Below, one piece after another: positions 48,444 through 59,939 of a stretch of 64,000 nucleotides of DNA. The stretch comes from Histomonas meleagridis (lineage: Eukaryota; Parabasalia; Tritrichomonadida; Dientamoebidae), in the NCBI GenBank assembly GCA_020186115.1, contig WSYJ01000184.1, positions 124,001 through 188,000 of the forward strand. Reading direction: 5' to 3'. The notes beneath the pieces were generated by a model. That model was given only the letters and a program-made list of their open reading frames with translations, searched no databases and was not told the DNA's origin. Each line of letters starts with the position of its first letter. Position 1 is the stretch's first letter. Position numbers and translations under genes: made by a program.

Positions 48444-50660
48444 TCAAATTTGGTTAAATTTCTCTTCTTTGAAGTCGTTTGCAAATGGATCTTCTTCGAT
48501 GTTTGGATTCGCCAGACCGACATCGAATGTATCTGTTGTACCGAAATTACTTTGTTCGAAACTGCTTTTATCTTCTTCGCTAATTTGTTTCCTATTTCTA
48601 ATCCTAATGAAAATCACTAAACCTATAACTACAGCAACAACGACAACAGCAACAATTACGCACACAATGACTACAGTTGTTGTATTGTTACTATCATTTG
48701 TTGGTGCTTCATTCATATCATATATATAAAAGAAGTTTGTGTAACTCGAAACAATAAACGAATACACAACGACTGTATATTCGTAACGTATGATTTCTTT
48801 CTGTACATAAGTACTCATATCACCAGAAATCGAAACTGTACTATATTTCGATCGAATTATATCTAGAACAGAAATCGTTTGAGTGAATGTTAATGAATAT
48901 GTCATTATGATAGTATTCGTTAATGTTGCATCGTTATTATGTGAATGAATAAATGTGTTTGTGTCAGTATGAATTTGCGATTTTGTAAACAAGCTTTGCT
49001 CTGTAAATGGAGTCGAATCGGAAGTTATACTTATATCTATGTGTGGTGCAGTAAATGTATTTGATTTAGTATACGTATTCGATTGTGTAAATGTATTCGA
49101 TTTCGTATACGTATTCGACTGTGTGAATGCATTTGATTTAGTATACGTATTCGATTGTGTGAATGCATTTGATTTGGTGAATGTATTAGATTGTGTGAAT
49201 GCATTTGATTTAGTGAATGTATTTGTCGTCGCAGTTGGCCACGCCGGACATCCATCAAGTACTGAAGTTCTTAACACACTAAAATCACCAAAGGTAGTGC
49301 TTTGATATGAGTCCAATGTCATCACAGCTTCAACTGACACTTGATCGAAAGCAGTATCATCTATTTCTGGCATTGTGTTACCATAAAAATATATACATTT
49401 TAATGAATCACAGTAATAAAATGCTTTACTTTTAATAACTTCAACTTTTTCACCGATTATTATTACTTCTAAATCACCGCAAGATTGAAATGCAGATGAA
49501 GAAATAGTTGTCACTGAATTTGGGATTGTGAAACTTTTTAATGCGCATTGTTGAAATGCTGATGAACTAATAGTCTGAAGAGGAGCATTTATATCAATAG
49601 TAACTGTTTCTAAATAATAACATTGATCAAATAAAGAACTTCCAATTGTAGTTATAGTACTCGGAAATGTGAATGATTTTAATGACATGCATTGATAAAA
49701 TGCTGCTGATTGAATTTCAGTTACACCTTCACTAATGATAATAGTGACTATATAATTGCATGAATAAAATCCAGAACTTGTAATTGATGTTACTGTTTCT
49801 GGAGTTTCATATGTTGTACTTTTGTATCCTCCTGGACAACATATGATATTAGTTACGTCTTTATCACAAAGGACTCCATCGACATCGGAATAATATAAAT
49901 TTTCTTCACTTACTTTAATGGATTGTAAATATTTACAGTTCGTAAATGCCTGTATTAATATTGATGTAACTGAACTTGGAATTGTAATTTCTTGTAATGA
50001 AGTCCCATAAAATGAATATTGTGCGATTGTTTCAACTGTATCACCAATACTTGCACTAACTAATGAATACCAATTCTGAAAAGCGTATCCTGGAATTTCG
50101 GTTATTCCGCTATCTATAATAACACTCTTTGTAGTAGATTTATATTCCTTATAAGATGCATCTTCAAAATCAGTGGATGCTGAAATAGTTAGTGTTGATG
50201 TTGTAGAATCATATTCCAGTTGAAATGAATGTGAAAGAAATATTACGGTAAATATAGAAAGTTGTTTAATATATCGTTTTGAATCTTTAGAACTATTTTT
50301 GAATGATAAATTACTAATGATGATGTTGAACATAATTAATAATGATAAAATAAATAAAACAGGATATGAATTTATATCCCAGATGTTATGTATATTGAAT
50401 AAATTATATGAAAATGTCAAATATATCAGTCGATTAAAATCTACAATACCAGACTGTTTCATTTCTTCGTTATCGAAATTACATATTATATGAGGGGTCA
50501 ATTTATTTCGAATTTTCGATTTGATCTCGTTATTGTATTCAAAATAATCATTGTTTTTAGCATTGTTTATGTTTATACATATCGAACGAATTATTCCTCG
50601 AATCAAGGTATATCCGCCAATCAATAAAAAAGCGATATGGCGTATCTTTCGGACACGCAT
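48444..50660 (-). CDS. BspA-like leucine-rich-repeat surface protein (smaller)
   Basis: 738 residues from the first ATG. A more likely start is the internal Met at about 110 (50333), because a signal-peptide-like YIKQLSIFTVIFLSHSF follows only about 20 residues later. LRR_5-type repeats run about 180-440, including AFQNWYSLVSASIGDTVETIAQYSF. Then a stalk of alternating FTKSNA/FTQSNT hexads, a Thr-rich region, one membrane span rich in Val (TTTVVIVCVIVAVVVVAVVIGLVIFI) and a charged tail with NPNIEEDPF. That tail has an NPxxEEDPF-like form reminiscent of endocytic sorting motifs. Same architecture as the protein at 29888-33052. Confidence 0.85.
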   Translation of the reverse strand: MRVRKIRHIAFLLIGGYTLIRGIIRSICININNAKNNDYFEYNNEIKSKIRNKLTPHIICNFDNEEMKQSGIVDFNRLIYLTFSYNLFNIHNIWDINSYPVLFILSLLIMFNIIISNLSFKNSSKDSKRYIKQLSIFTVIFLSHSFQLEYDSTTSTLTISASTDFEDASYKEYKSTTKSVIIDSGITEIPGYAFQNWYSLVSASIGDTVETIAQYSFYGTSLQEITIPSSVTSILIQAFTNCKYLQSIKVSEENLYYSDVDGVLCDKDVTNIICCPGGYKSTTYETPETVTSITSSGFYSCNYIVTIIISEGVTEIQSAAFYQCMSLKSFTFPSTITTIGSSLFDQCYYLETVTIDINAPLQTISSSAFQQCALKSFTIPNSVTTISSSAFQSCGDLEVIIIGEKVEVIKSKAFYYCDSLKCIYFYGNTMPEIDDTAFDQVSVEAVMTLDSYQSTTFGDFSVLRTSVLDGCPAWPTATTNTFTKSNAFTQSNTFTKSNAFTQSNTYTKSNAFTQSNTYTKSNTFTQSNTYTKSNTFTAPHIDISITSDSTPFTEQSLFTKSQIHTDTNTFIHSHNNDATLTNTIIMTYSLTFTQTISVLDIIRSKYSTVSISGDMSTYVQKEIIRYEYTVVVYSFIVSSYTNFFYIYDMNEAPTNDSNNTTTVVIVCVIVAVVVVAVVIGLVIFIRIRNRKQISEEDKSSFEQSNFGTTDTFDVGLANPNIEEDPFANDFKEEKFNQI
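49051..49229 (-). repeat. Tandem hexad-coding repeat in the smaller BspA stalk
   Basis: About ten 18-nt units alternating TK and TQ versions, so the true repeat is a 36-nt (12-residue) higher-order unit: FTKSNAFTQSNT and YTKSNTFTQSNT. The larger BspA gene uses only TQ/SQ units. The same stalk has therefore been amplified separately in each gene. Confidence 0.88.
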
Positions 50661-51362
50661 CAATGCTTATGGTGCACAGTGTTTTATCACGACTTTTTGA
50701 ATATCGAACGTATTGTTCTGGCACTCAATAAAAATTTACGAGGTTTTGAAAAATGACTGAAATAACCGCAAAAAACGTACAGTTTCATTCAAAATTTTTC
50801 TGTCACTTTGAGATGGGCTTAACCCCTTTGTTAATCGTCTTGAACGACTAATATTAATTCAGATCGATTTTTTCGAATCAAAATTACTGTTAGCATTAAC
50901 TAAGATGTCTGCAAGTCGATATGAAATCTGTGACTATAATGTCATACATTATAATGTCATTCTGGCAAGGTCGAAACAATTATTAATAACACATTATTCG
51001 ACGACAAGTACGTTTATCTTTTCGCATTTTTGACAAAATGAAAATACTATACCCTCAAATCTATTACTTATGATATTAAAATCACACTTATTTATATATA
51101 AGTAGTTATTTTAATATATGGAAATAAATTTGTCTAATCATATTTGTTGAGTATTCATTATAAAAATAGATTTCGGATAAAAGATTTTACCACTCACAAA
51201 ATCATATATTTTACATATATTGTAATTGAAATAGCAATTTTCAACACTATTCAGAAACAGCCCGACAAATTTTATTATTGTATATCCGCTTTTAACTAAT
51301 TTCATTCATAATTCTCCGATATTGAAATCAGTTCAGTAATAGATTTTAGAATATTGTAATTT
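50661..51362. other. Intergenic, no gene seen
   Basis: 700-base gap before the eEF2 fragment. ATCGAACGT near 50703 resembles the Myb-like promoter sites. No open frame of note. Confidence 0.4.
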
Positions 51363-52013
51363 TTTAGAATACAAGACACGCGCCAAGGAACTCGTCAACA
51401 AGTACGGATGGAAGCAAATAGGCGCAGGTCGTGTTTGGTCATTCGCCCCAGGCACAACAGGTCCAAACATGCTCGTCGATACCACCAAATACCCCGAATA
51501 CTTACATGAAATTAAGGAGCACCTTGTCTCAGCCTTCCAAAACGCTACAAGAATCGGTGTCCTTTGCAAAGAGCCATTATATGGTGTCCGCTTCAACTTC
51601 TACGAAGTATATATATACACTCTGATGCATCACAGAGTACACAGCCAAGCCAACATTGATCGAGTCAGTCTACTTAGCAGAAATCACAGCACCATTGACC
51701 GTATGCGGTGGTGTTCACGACGTTTTGTCCAAGCGTAGTGGAAAGGCATTCGATCAACAACAACGTGAGGGTACACCATTGATGGTTATCAAGGCTTATC
51801 TTCCTGTTATGGAATCATTCGGCTTCGATAAAGATCTCAGATCAGCCACATCAGGTCAGGCATTCACAAACGATCTTCGACCACTGGGAGAATCTCCAAG
51901 GTGACGCATTCGAAGATGAAAACCAACTCAGCGCCACGATTAAGGCTGTCCGTAAGAGGAAGGGTCTCTCTGAAAGCATCCCATCACTCGACCACTACCT
52001 CGATAAACTTTAA
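51363..52013 (+). pseudogene. EEF2: Elongation factor 2 (eEF2) 3' fragment, broken copy
   Basis: Matches the C-terminal third of eEF2: KELVNKYGWKQIGAGRVWSFAPG, LCKEPLYGVRF, SVYLAEITAPLTVCGGVHDVLSKRSG, KAYLPVMESFGF, and the end KGLSESIPSLDHYLDKL with stop at 52011. There is no 5' part. A frameshift occurs in a TATATA tract near 51610. A deletion removes the part after HSDAS, and another frameshift lies near 51877. The GC-rich codon use of a highly expressed gene stands out from the flanks, so decay is recent. A functional copy should exist elsewhere. Confidence 0.93.
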
Positions 52014-52257
52014 ATTTAAATTAATAAATAAAAGCCTTCATGCAAATTGGTGAAATGCAAATTGGTAAAATTACCGTTTTATCACACTTTTAGCATTTTT
52101 TCTGTAATTTGACCAAGACTTGAAAAAAAGTGACGGAACATAACTCGGTTCTTTTCCCTAAAAAACGTTAAGAATTGAAATTGTTCATTTTTCCACAATA
52201 GTACTTGAGGTTGTTTATAATAACTCAAGGAGAAATAAAAGGATAATAAAAAAATAC

Positions 52258-53296
52258 ATGAAAGCTAAATATCAAAAACGTGGGGATCAATTACACAACC
52301 TTAAATATTCTGAACATGCGATCAACACAGAAAACATCACATCACGAACAATGATTTCAGTGGAGATTCTGGGAATTACAGTCACTGCAGTCATAATAAT
52401 ATCTATTATTGTTGCTGTACCCCACCTTATTTATGGAAGATCTTTCATGGCTTCTTTAGCTGAATTTTACATGAAGATCGTGCGCAAACATTATGGAGAA
52501 AAAGAAGCAAGAGAAGAGCTTGAAAAAATCAAAAAGCAAGGCAAAAAACCTTACGCTCTACCTTCATTGATTAAACTGAAAAAAGGATCAATTGAATATG
52601 AAAGTTGTGGTCTACAAATTTTTAGTTTCAATCCCAAAGGAAAATGTCCCACTGTGATCTATCTTCACGGTGGTGGCTATGTTCATAATCCTCTAATTTT
52701 TCATTAACAAACTTACACAGCGAACGGACAGTAATGTAATTATGCCAATTTATCCTCTTGCTCCATTTGGTACATATTATTATTGCTATGATAAGTTATT
52801 TGAATTATATAAAACATTTCAAAATCCATCAGACCTCATTATCATGGGTGATTCATCTGGTGGTGGTCTTGCCATAGGATTTGCGCTCTTCCTAAAAGAA
52901 AATAATCTACCATTACCCAAGAAGCTTGTTCTTTTTGCTCCATGGGTAGATCTTACTATGACAAACCCAGATATTCCCAAATATGAACGAGTTGACCCAC
53001 GTAATTCTCGAGAGCTTGCTAGAGTATGGGGTGCTGCGTGGGCTGGTGGAGAGGATCTTAAGAATTAAAAGATAAGTCCAATATATGGTGACTTAAATGG
53101 CTTACCACCCATTGTACAATATGTAGGAACACGCGATTTGTTATATCCTGATTGTGTATTGTTTCATGAGAAACTCAAAAACAATGTTGACTCGACGTTA
53201 ATCACTGGAAATGGACTAAATCATGTTTATCCAGTATATCCAATACCAGAAGCACGTGTGGCACTTGAACAGATTGCAAAGGATATTACAAATTAA
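52258..53296 (+). pseudogene. Membrane-anchored alpha/beta hydrolase (HSL-type esterase), two lesions
   Basis: Full-length homology to hormone-sensitive-lipase-type hydrolases. A membrane segment lies near residues 32-53. HGGGYV is the oxyanion motif, GDSSGGG carries the nucleophile Ser, and GTRDLLYPD supplies the Asp and LNHVYP the His. The frame shifts near 52700, right after HGGG, and an in-frame TAA at 53066-53068 precedes KISPIYGDL, which continues in the same frame to the real stop near 53294. All catalytic residues survive on the fragments, so inactivation is recent or one lesion is a sequencing error. Confidence 0.85.
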
Positions 53297-54068
53297 TGTA
53301 CGATAATATTATTAAATATCATGAATCTCTTCTTTTGTTCGAAAATAATATCTTGTTGTATTTGATTCCAGATATTTTGTTTATGTGATTTGTGTAGAGG
53401 AATTTTGGCAAAAAAATTTCAGTGAACGATAGAGAATTTTTCATAATTATATGACGGTTTGATTTCAAAATAGAATTTTTGTTATGAATTATTGATTGTA
53501 ATATCTGTGCGATGATGGCAGACAAATCGAATGATTATTGATTTGTTAAGAAATAAAATCGCTGAAATTTACATTAAAGCGTGATTTGTTATTATTTCAA
53601 ATAATTATATGAAATCTTGATTTTCTTGAAATTAATTTATTTACTAATTTAATAAGAAAATAAATGATATGAATATTTTCGTGATACCTCAATGATGTAC
53701 TTATATAACCTGATTAATAATTATTATCAATAAAATAGTTTCTGTGTAAGTACATATAGAAATTATTTATTGTCCTTTATATAATGGAAAAGATATAATA
53801 TATTTGGCATTGATTTTGATTATTCTTCCTGCAATAAGTAATTTAGCTATGACTGTGACCTATTTCAGAAGTTATCAAATGTTCTGTCATTGCTTATTAT
53901 GAAAATTTCCAAATATTAAATTTTAAGAATTAATTTAAGTACTATTGTACTCCTGGGATACTTGTTTTGCGATCTATCTTTGTATTTAAATCTTAAAGGA
54001 ATTAAAAAAAAACATTCAACTTTGAAAAATGTATTTTTTAGTGCAAAAAGTATATAAATTTTGATAAA
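53297..54068. other. Intergenic, no gene seen
   Basis: About 770 bases, very AT-rich, without open frames of note. Lies between two pseudogenes. Confidence 0.4.
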
Positions 54069-56036
54069 TTATAGCTTAGCATTTTTTTTTAATAAGGAGG
54101 TAAATGTAATTAAATTAATTATGTCAGTATATTTCTTATTGGTTGCAATTGAGAGTGCTGTTTCAAATAATTTAAATAAACGCCAAATATTACTTTGAAT
54201 TGCTAAATTATTATTATAAAGATTAAATAAATAAAATAAATACTTTTTACATCGATATCAATTCCTTTTTTATCAAGAAGGAATTTAACTATTTCTTTAT
54301 AGTTAAGTGAAGATGCCCAAATAAGTGCAGTCCAAAATCATTTGAACAATTTCCAAATATTATTTTGAGATATAAAATTATATAAGTAAAAATAATATAA
54401 AACAAATAAACATCTTTAACATTAATCTCAATCCCTTCTTGTTCAAGTAGTAATTTAACGATTTCTTTGCAACCTTTGATAGATGCCCATATAAGTGCTG
54501 TTCGAAATAATTTGTATAAGTTCCAAATATTATTTTGAGATACTAATATATTAAAACAATTATTAAAAACAACAAATAAAAATCTTTAAGATTAATATCA
54601 ATTCCATTTTTTGAAAGAAGTAATTTAACTATTCCTAAGTGACCTCCTTGAGATGCAATTATAAGTGCTGTATAATATGTTTAAAATAATTTCCAAATAT
54701 TACGTTGAAATATCAAATGATTGAAAAATTTGTTCCTTTGAGTATTGATATCAATTCCTTTTTGTTCAAGGAGTAATTGAACAATTTCTATGTAATTTTG
54801 TGTTGATGAAATTATAAGTGCTGTATTAAATAAAACAAATATTTCCCAATTATAATTTTGAATCATCAATTTATTAATATAATTTTCATTTTGTGCATTG
54901 ATATCAATTCCTTCTTGTTCAAGAATATATTTCACAAGTTCAATGTTCCCTGATTCTGTTGATGATACCAAAATATCGAATGGAAGTGAATTTTCTTTCT
55001 GAAAATGTTGAACAAGATATAAATTACCATTTCTTGCTGCTTCATTAATAATATTTTCATCAATTTTCATTCCTTTCCCTTGTAAATATGTAAAGATGTC
55101 ATAATTCATATTCTTAACACATAAACATCCCAAATAATTAATATTACAGCTGTTTTCTTCTAAGTTATTTTCATAAATATATTCAAAAATCTCATTTTTA
55201 TGTAATTTAATCGCTGCTTCATATGAACCTTCAAATGATGAATGATATTGTTCACATAAATGAATGATTTCAAGATTTCCACCTGCAACTGCATATTTAC
55301 CTGTGCATTCGAGATCAGATCCATTCATAAGTAATTATTTAAAACATTGAATTGATCCAAAGAATGCTGCATAATCAATTAATGTAACTTTCTTATGATT
55401 AATGAATGAATTTCGTTCATAAAGTGATTTTGGAATTCTTTGATTATAATCAAATCCTTCTTTTGATGATATTTCTTGAAGTTTTTCTATTTCATCTTTT
55501 CGAATTATCTTCGCTATTTTGTTTGGATTAATTCCTTCAGTAATTAATTCCTTATGAAGTTCCCATTTATTTTTTGATAATTCTGAATAATTTTCCATGA
55601 TTTGTTTTAATGAATAATTGTTCTTTTGCTTGTTAATTTCTTCTTGACTCATATAATGAACAAAATATGGATTTACTTTATATATTAATGCGTTAGGTTT
55701 AAGAAAGTTTCGTTCAAACATCTTTGAAAGTGGATAATTATTTTCTTGACATTTTGAAAATAAAAGTTGATGTGAAAAAACATCAAATATTTTGGATTGA
55801 ATTTGTTTAGTTTCTTCAAATAGTTCAATTTCATTAAGAAAACTTAAATAAATATCAAAATCTTTCATTGGATCAAAAAGAAAGAAATATTTAAATTGAA
55901 TAATAACTTGATTAAATGAAAATGGTTATTTATAATCAAAAATGGATAGAATTGATTGTGCAGATTGAGAAACATTTTCTTTATTTAAATTAAATATTAT
56001 TTGTTGGATTAATTTAATCATTTCCATTTTGTTCAT
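54069..56036 (-). pseudogene. Ankyrin DUF3447-type gene with two in-frame stops in the head
   Basis: The head can be read from ATG 56036 in one frame to about 54681, broken by only two TAA codons, near 55928 and 55329-55334. Both stand where relatives have Tyr (the second in FK*LLMNG for FKYLLMNG). The core DUF3447 landmarks are intact (NKWELHKELITEGINPN, IIRKDEIEKLQ, DYNQRI, SLYERNSFIN, YAVAGGNLEIIHLCEQYHS). The first two ankyrin units are spaced 153 nt in frame (17 extra codons). Later units are spaced 170 nt (54278, 54448, 54618) and change frame. The array ends in TAA at 54069. Confidence 0.78.
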
Positions 56037-56846
56037 TTTTGGATTTTAATTTTTTATTGTTTACATAAAAGTGGCAAATGAATTATAATTTGACATAACA
56101 AACATAGTTAAAATATGAAAAATCAAATTATTAAAAAAAATTGTTTTGTTTTGTTTTGATTTTTTTTATTTATGAAAATATTAATTAAAATTAAAAATAT
56201 ATTATTTATTCCAAAACATTTATTGTATTATATATCATATCAATTTTACATTTATATAAATTATTATCTTTCAAGAAATCTCGGTGTTTGAATGTAATAC
56301 TAACGATTAAAAATATACAATATTTCTACCTAATGATGTACTTATTATTATTTATTGACATATTAAGATTTTTGATAAAATATGACAGATAATAAAATTT
56401 TATATTAAAATAAGATGAAAAAATCGTTCTATTACATTTTAATAAATTTTCCTTATATATGGTTTCGAGAAAAAAAATTGAAGAAAATTAGGAAAAATGA
56501 TGAACAAATCATCATAAAAGCAAAAATTCTATTTTGAAATTAATATGCTAAATTCTATTAAATAATATTATAATAATATATTTTCTGAAATAAATTTAGA
56601 ATTCGAGAAAATAAGAGTGAAAAAACAAAAAAAGCAAAATGCATTACAAAAGATGTTCGAACATCTTTCGTATTCAAAAATTAAAACCGATACAATTCAA
56701 ATTTCCATATAAACCATAGAAAATTATAATTTTGCAAAACGTTATGTTACTTTACATTTATTGTAATAAATGAGAAATCTTTAATAAAAATGGTTTTTCC
56801 ATTTTATATAAAGAAGATTTTAGACAATTTTTTTTTACTCTAACAT
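56037..56846. other. Intergenic, no gene seen
   Basis: About 810 bases, extremely AT-rich with homopolymer runs. No open frame, repeat or structured island recognised. Confidence 0.4.
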
Positions 56847-59561
56847 TTACTTCAATTCTAATCTTATCAAATTCTTTTCGAACTGATTCTTTATCATATT
56901 ACAGACATCATCCAAACAAGCGATGTCACTTAAACTCGAATTCTTTCTCTCCAATTGCTTCAGCATATTACATTGCAACAAATCCCTCATCAAGAAGTAT
57001 GCGTCTGTGATTAACCCCATTGAAAACAGGATATACAGCACAGGATGAAACTCATTTGCGGCAGCGAACACACATACACAGTCTTGTAACTTATTCAACT
57101 CAAACAACTTACATCCCAACTCAAACAAAAACTTTTTCTTTAATTCATTATCATTAATATTTCGAATGAATTTCACAGCTATTTCGAATTGTTCGCATTC
57201 CAAAAAGTATTTAAATCCGTCGATATCCATTTTTGCTATCTTAAATAACAATGCGGCTTTGTTATATTTCCCATTACCAAATAATTCTAATGCTAAATTC
57301 TTTATCAGTTTTTGCGTTTTATCATTTAATTTGTCGTTCGATGAAGATAATAATATAAAAGTCGATAAAATGGAATCACTAAAATAACTTTTGGTGGTCG
57401 AATCTTCATTAATCAAAAGCTCTGACGCTTTATCAAACTCATTTAAGAATATTAAAGAAAGTAATTTCTTATGTTTCGAGTTTTCGCTTTTGATTTTAGT
57501 TCGTGAAATATATCGTAATTCGATTTCATCAAAATTTAAAATATCCCCAATACCATAGATGGAGTTTAAGCGTAAATTTCGTTGGAAGTCAAACGGATAA
57601 AAAGAATGAAAAAAGGAATCGTAAAATTCGGAGGTTTGACGATGTTCAATAAATTGGCGCAAATTTTCATCTTCGGTAGGAGGTGGTAAATGATTGGTTA
57701 CATACCCAAGTGGCGTCCAGTCATTAATATTTATGAATTTAATGACGCCGTTGTTTGACATGATTAATAATAATGACTCATTAATTACTCGATAATTAAG
57801 GACATTACAAGGACAAAAAACAATCCGTGTGAAATCAGTGCGGAATAATGTGCTATCATTACAAAGACCAAATACTGTAGTGGAATTATGATCAAATTGT
57901 AAAGAGCGTAAATTACGACCAGCAGTTTGAATACGGCGTGATGAAGGAATGGATTCATCATAAAGACTAAGTATGCCATTGGAATAACCGGTGGCAAATT
58001 TGGAATCTGAATATGCCAAACACAATGAATCGCCATCATAAGTTCGTGGCTTGATACTATACCCTGGTGTAATGTCACTCTTGTTGGAATAGGTATAAAG
58101 TTTTATAATATGGTTTTTCAATAGAACATAAAATTTGCCATTAGATTGAGTTGATGTCTTTTCATCAACAGCCACATCAATGACAGGATGAGAAAGGATA
58201 AGAACATGTTCTTTGCCATCAATAAAAACTCCAAGAACTTGCTTATCTCGTTGAACAATTAATGCACCTTTATGTGAACCAAAATGTTTTGTAGTCTTTC
58301 CATATGATTTATATGTGAATACACATTGAGATGAAGAATCAACAAATCCTATATTTGATTCTGTTTGCCAATAGATTTTGGAGGACGTTAAATCGAACGA
58401 TACGAATTTAACGGTCTCTGATGACACCTTGTAACGTTTTGTGTCTGTTGTATCATAAAGATTTCCAATCATAACATAACCATCTCGAGATCCTGTTGAA
58501 TACTTGGTGCCATCGCTATCATATGCAGTGATGTCAGATGGAAATATAGGATCAATTGATGTTATTTTAAATGTCTTGGTCGAAATTAAAGCAATTCCAA
58601 TTGTAGAATGTATAAACGCAACATATTCATTATCCTTTGGACAAGTTGCTATACCAGTTATACATCCGGTTGATGTTATTGGCTGAACATCTTTTGATGG
58701 AAAGAAATTATAATCCTCATTCATTTCGTAGCAAGAAATCATTCCATTTCTATGTGTAATCATTAGTTTTGTGGCATCGTTAGGGAATTGAAGAAGTAAA
58801 TCAAAGATTGATGGAACGATACCACTATCGATTAAAGGGATTAAAAGCTCTAATTCAACATTAAAATAACATAATTCTTTTTCAAGCATAACAAAAATGT
58901 AGTTTGGCATGTGGAGAGACCATTGTGCATCAATAATTGTTGAATCAGTATCAATCATTACTTTATCTAATATTGGGTTTGGAGGCGACTTTCCCTCGTC
59001 TTCGAGAAAGCTGATGGTAAATGTTTTATCATTATCGAAAAATAAAATTCTATTTTTGTATAAGGGATCAATTGAAAAATTAACAGCATCAAAGCGAAGA
59101 TCTGTTTCCCAAAGCATTATGAAATTTGTCAAGTTATCATTTTTCGCTCCATTCGAGTATTTAACAGCAATCAATCTTTTGGAATTTAAAAGAACAAGTA
59201 ATATTTCATTAATCCATTGAATAGAAATTACTTTTTCATGTTTGTTTCGTAATGGCTTTGCTGATGCATTAAAGCATTTTTTCTCTATATCTAAAATAAA
59301 AAGTCGACAATGATCATCCCCTATTGCAATCAGCGATCGCAAATAAGGGTGAAAACTTAGGCAAGTGATTGGGTTTGGTGGAACCTCGATTGATCCTGTA
59401 TGAATAAGTTTGTTTTCTTGAAAGTTGGATATATGAATACATGAACCTGTTGCATACGCAATTAAATTATTATTTCCCCAAGTTATGCTTTTTCTGTTTT
59501 CGTTATTATATGATGGAGGAAATTGTGGTTGGATTTGGTACTGGAAATTGCCTCCAAGCAT
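56847..59561 (-). CDS. WDR11-like WD40-propeller protein
   Basis: 904 residues. The start NRKSITWGNNNLIAYATGSCIHI resembles the WDR11 opening (DWGxxGLIAY). Blades continue with PITCLSFHPYLRSLIAIGDD, a paired segment LRFDAVNFSIDPLYKNRILFFDNDKTFTISFL similar to WDR11, and further WD-like units to about 640. A helical C-terminal region (about 690-900) of short hairpins (KYNKAALLFKIAK, FEIAVKFIRNI, LQDCVCVFAAAN) resembles the TPR/solenoid of WDR11. In animals WDR11 with FAM91A1 captures AP-1 vesicles at the trans-Golgi. Other beta-propeller-solenoid coat proteins are the alternative. Confidence 0.6.
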   Translation of the reverse strand: MLGGNFQYQIQPQFPPSYNNENRKSITWGNNNLIAYATGSCIHISNFQENKLIHTGSIEVPPNPITCLSFHPYLRSLIAIGDDHCRLFILDIEKKCFNASAKPLRNKHEKVISIQWINEILLVLLNSKRLIAVKYSNGAKNDNLTNFIMLWETDLRFDAVNFSIDPLYKNRILFFDNDKTFTISFLEDEGKSPPNPILDKVMIDTDSTIIDAQWSLHMPNYIFVMLEKELCYFNVELELLIPLIDSGIVPSIFDLLLQFPNDATKLMITHRNGMISCYEMNEDYNFFPSKDVQPITSTGCITGIATCPKDNEYVAFIHSTIGIALISTKTFKITSIDPIFPSDITAYDSDGTKYSTGSRDGYVMIGNLYDTTDTKRYKVSSETVKFVSFDLTSSKIYWQTESNIGFVDSSSQCVFTYKSYGKTTKHFGSHKGALIVQRDKQVLGVFIDGKEHVLILSHPVIDVAVDEKTSTQSNGKFYVLLKNHIIKLYTYSNKSDITPGYSIKPRTYDGDSLCLAYSDSKFATGYSNGILSLYDESIPSSRRIQTAGRNLRSLQFDHNSTTVFGLCNDSTLFRTDFTRIVFCPCNVLNYRVINESLLLIMSNNGVIKFININDWTPLGYVTNHLPPPTEDENLRQFIEHRQTSEFYDSFFHSFYPFDFQRNLRLNSIYGIGDILNFDEIELRYISRTKIKSENSKHKKLLSLIFLNEFDKASELLINEDSTTKSYFSDSILSTFILLSSSNDKLNDKTQKLIKNLALELFGNGKYNKAALLFKIAKMDIDGFKYFLECEQFEIAVKFIRNINDNELKKKFLFELGCKLFELNKLQDCVCVFAAANEFHPVLYILFSMGLITDAYFLMRDLLQCNMLKQLERKNSSLSDIACLDDVCNMIKNQFEKNLIRLELK

Positions 59562-59939
59562 TGGGAAATTTCAACGTAATTTTTTGGCAATTAATTTTGA
59601 GACAAAATACTTTGTCATCCCGATAAAAGAAATTCAATATAACGATAAACTTTTGAAAGACTTTTTTATATCGTCATTGAACTTTATGTATTGAAAAGTG
59701 TAACAACTTTGAGAATTGAATGCGCCTATGGTAGGTCCGACCAAATAAGATCGATTTTTGAATAAAAATATCTCAACTAAAATTAAACAATTATTGAAAT
59801 AAATATCTTAAATAATGTATATTTTAGATATATTTCATGATTATAAAATTTTTTTTGTGAAACTAATGATAATGTTTTTGATGATTTAAGGTCTGCTCTG
59901 TAAAGCCAAAAGTGACATATCATGGGGTGGAATCCGAGA

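Noticed and set aside
49039-49305. 88-codon plus-strand frame and 73-codon minus-strand frame across the second stalk
   Set aside because: Alternative-frame shadows of the 36-nt repeat.
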